A DNA stretch of 33,609 nucleotides from [Mycobacterium] vasticus (GTDB lineage Bacteria > Actinomycetota > Actinomycetes > Mycobacteriales > Mycobacteriaceae). Under the pieces are notes generated by a model. It did no database searches and had not been told where the DNA came from. It was given only the letters and a program-made list of their open reading frames with translations. The stretch lies in assembly GCF_020181595.1 (NCBI RefSeq), contig NZ_CP084028.1, forward strand, positions 127,220 through 160,828. Reading direction: 5' to 3'. The stretch's first letter is position 1. The number at the start of each line of letters is the position of its first letter. Shown piece after piece: positions 33,510 through 33,609 of this stretch. The position numbers were made by a program, and so were the translations under genes.

Positions 33510-33609
33510 GTGTGCGGCTCCTCAGGTTCTCGTGGGGAGCGTGACCTGCAGTCCTCCTAGGCAGAGGTAGATCATTGATGCCAATGTTTGGGCGGAGTGG
33601 TGTCCGTAG

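Overview
This window is high-GC DNA from a mycobacterium. Its gene order follows, from memory, the M. tuberculosis H37Rv block Rv0225 to Rv0245: aftD with its 57-residue DUF2613 partner, lpqI, htdX-fabG4, fadA2, fadE5, a TetR-R2lox operon, gabD1, a PLL lactonase and a DUF3068 envelope protein. A PE/PPE pair with a PPE-SVP signature narrows it to a Mycobacterium sensu lato lineage that carries such pairs. I cannot name the species. No rRNA, tRNA, CRISPR array or insertion sequence was seen, and no gene-free stretch exceeds about 220 bases.

Layout. 1-4349: envelope genes (tail of a + strand gene, a polytopic membrane protein, a DUF3068 protein, an acyltransferase-3 protein). 4322-6323: accessory pair of a DUF2236 haem oxygenase-like protein and a divergent TetR, sharing palindromic operators. 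6317-7294: phosphotriesterase-like lactonase. 7343-11223: accessory block of a double-hotdog thioesterase, a MarR regulator and a divergent operon of luciferase-like monooxygenase, FMN reductase and WrbA-type quinone reductase. 11330-14336: tetR-R2lox operon and convergent gabD1. 14448-21117: a tryptophan/proline-rich DUF5642-like protein, aftD, the DUF2613 gene and lpqI. 21185-26085: a TetR gene, the PPE-PE operon, htdX and fabG4. 26226-31963: fadA2, an accessory DJ-1/GlxA pair, fadE5 and a flavin reductase. 31971-33509: a 13E12-type DUF222/HNH protein.

How it fits together. The core encodes envelope building (arabinogalactan/lipoarabinomannan, muropeptide recycling) and a fatty-acid chain-processing set: FadE5 dehydrogenase, HtdX dehydratase, FabG4 reductase, FadA2 thiolase. 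Between these core genes sit regulator-plus-enzyme cassettes that differ from the H37Rv order.

The most interesting signals are regulatory. (1) The spaced palindrome TTAC-N6-GTAA occurs at the TetR gene at 21185, in the fabG4/fadA2 divergent promoter and just downstream of the fadE5 promoter, which suggests a local acyl-chain regulon. (2) An 18-bp MarR-type operator, TAGTTG-N6-CAACTA, lies twice over the PPE-PE promoter and again between marR and its monooxygenase operon 15 kb away. (3) Several regulator genes appear leaderless, with a -10 box 6-7 nt before the start codon.
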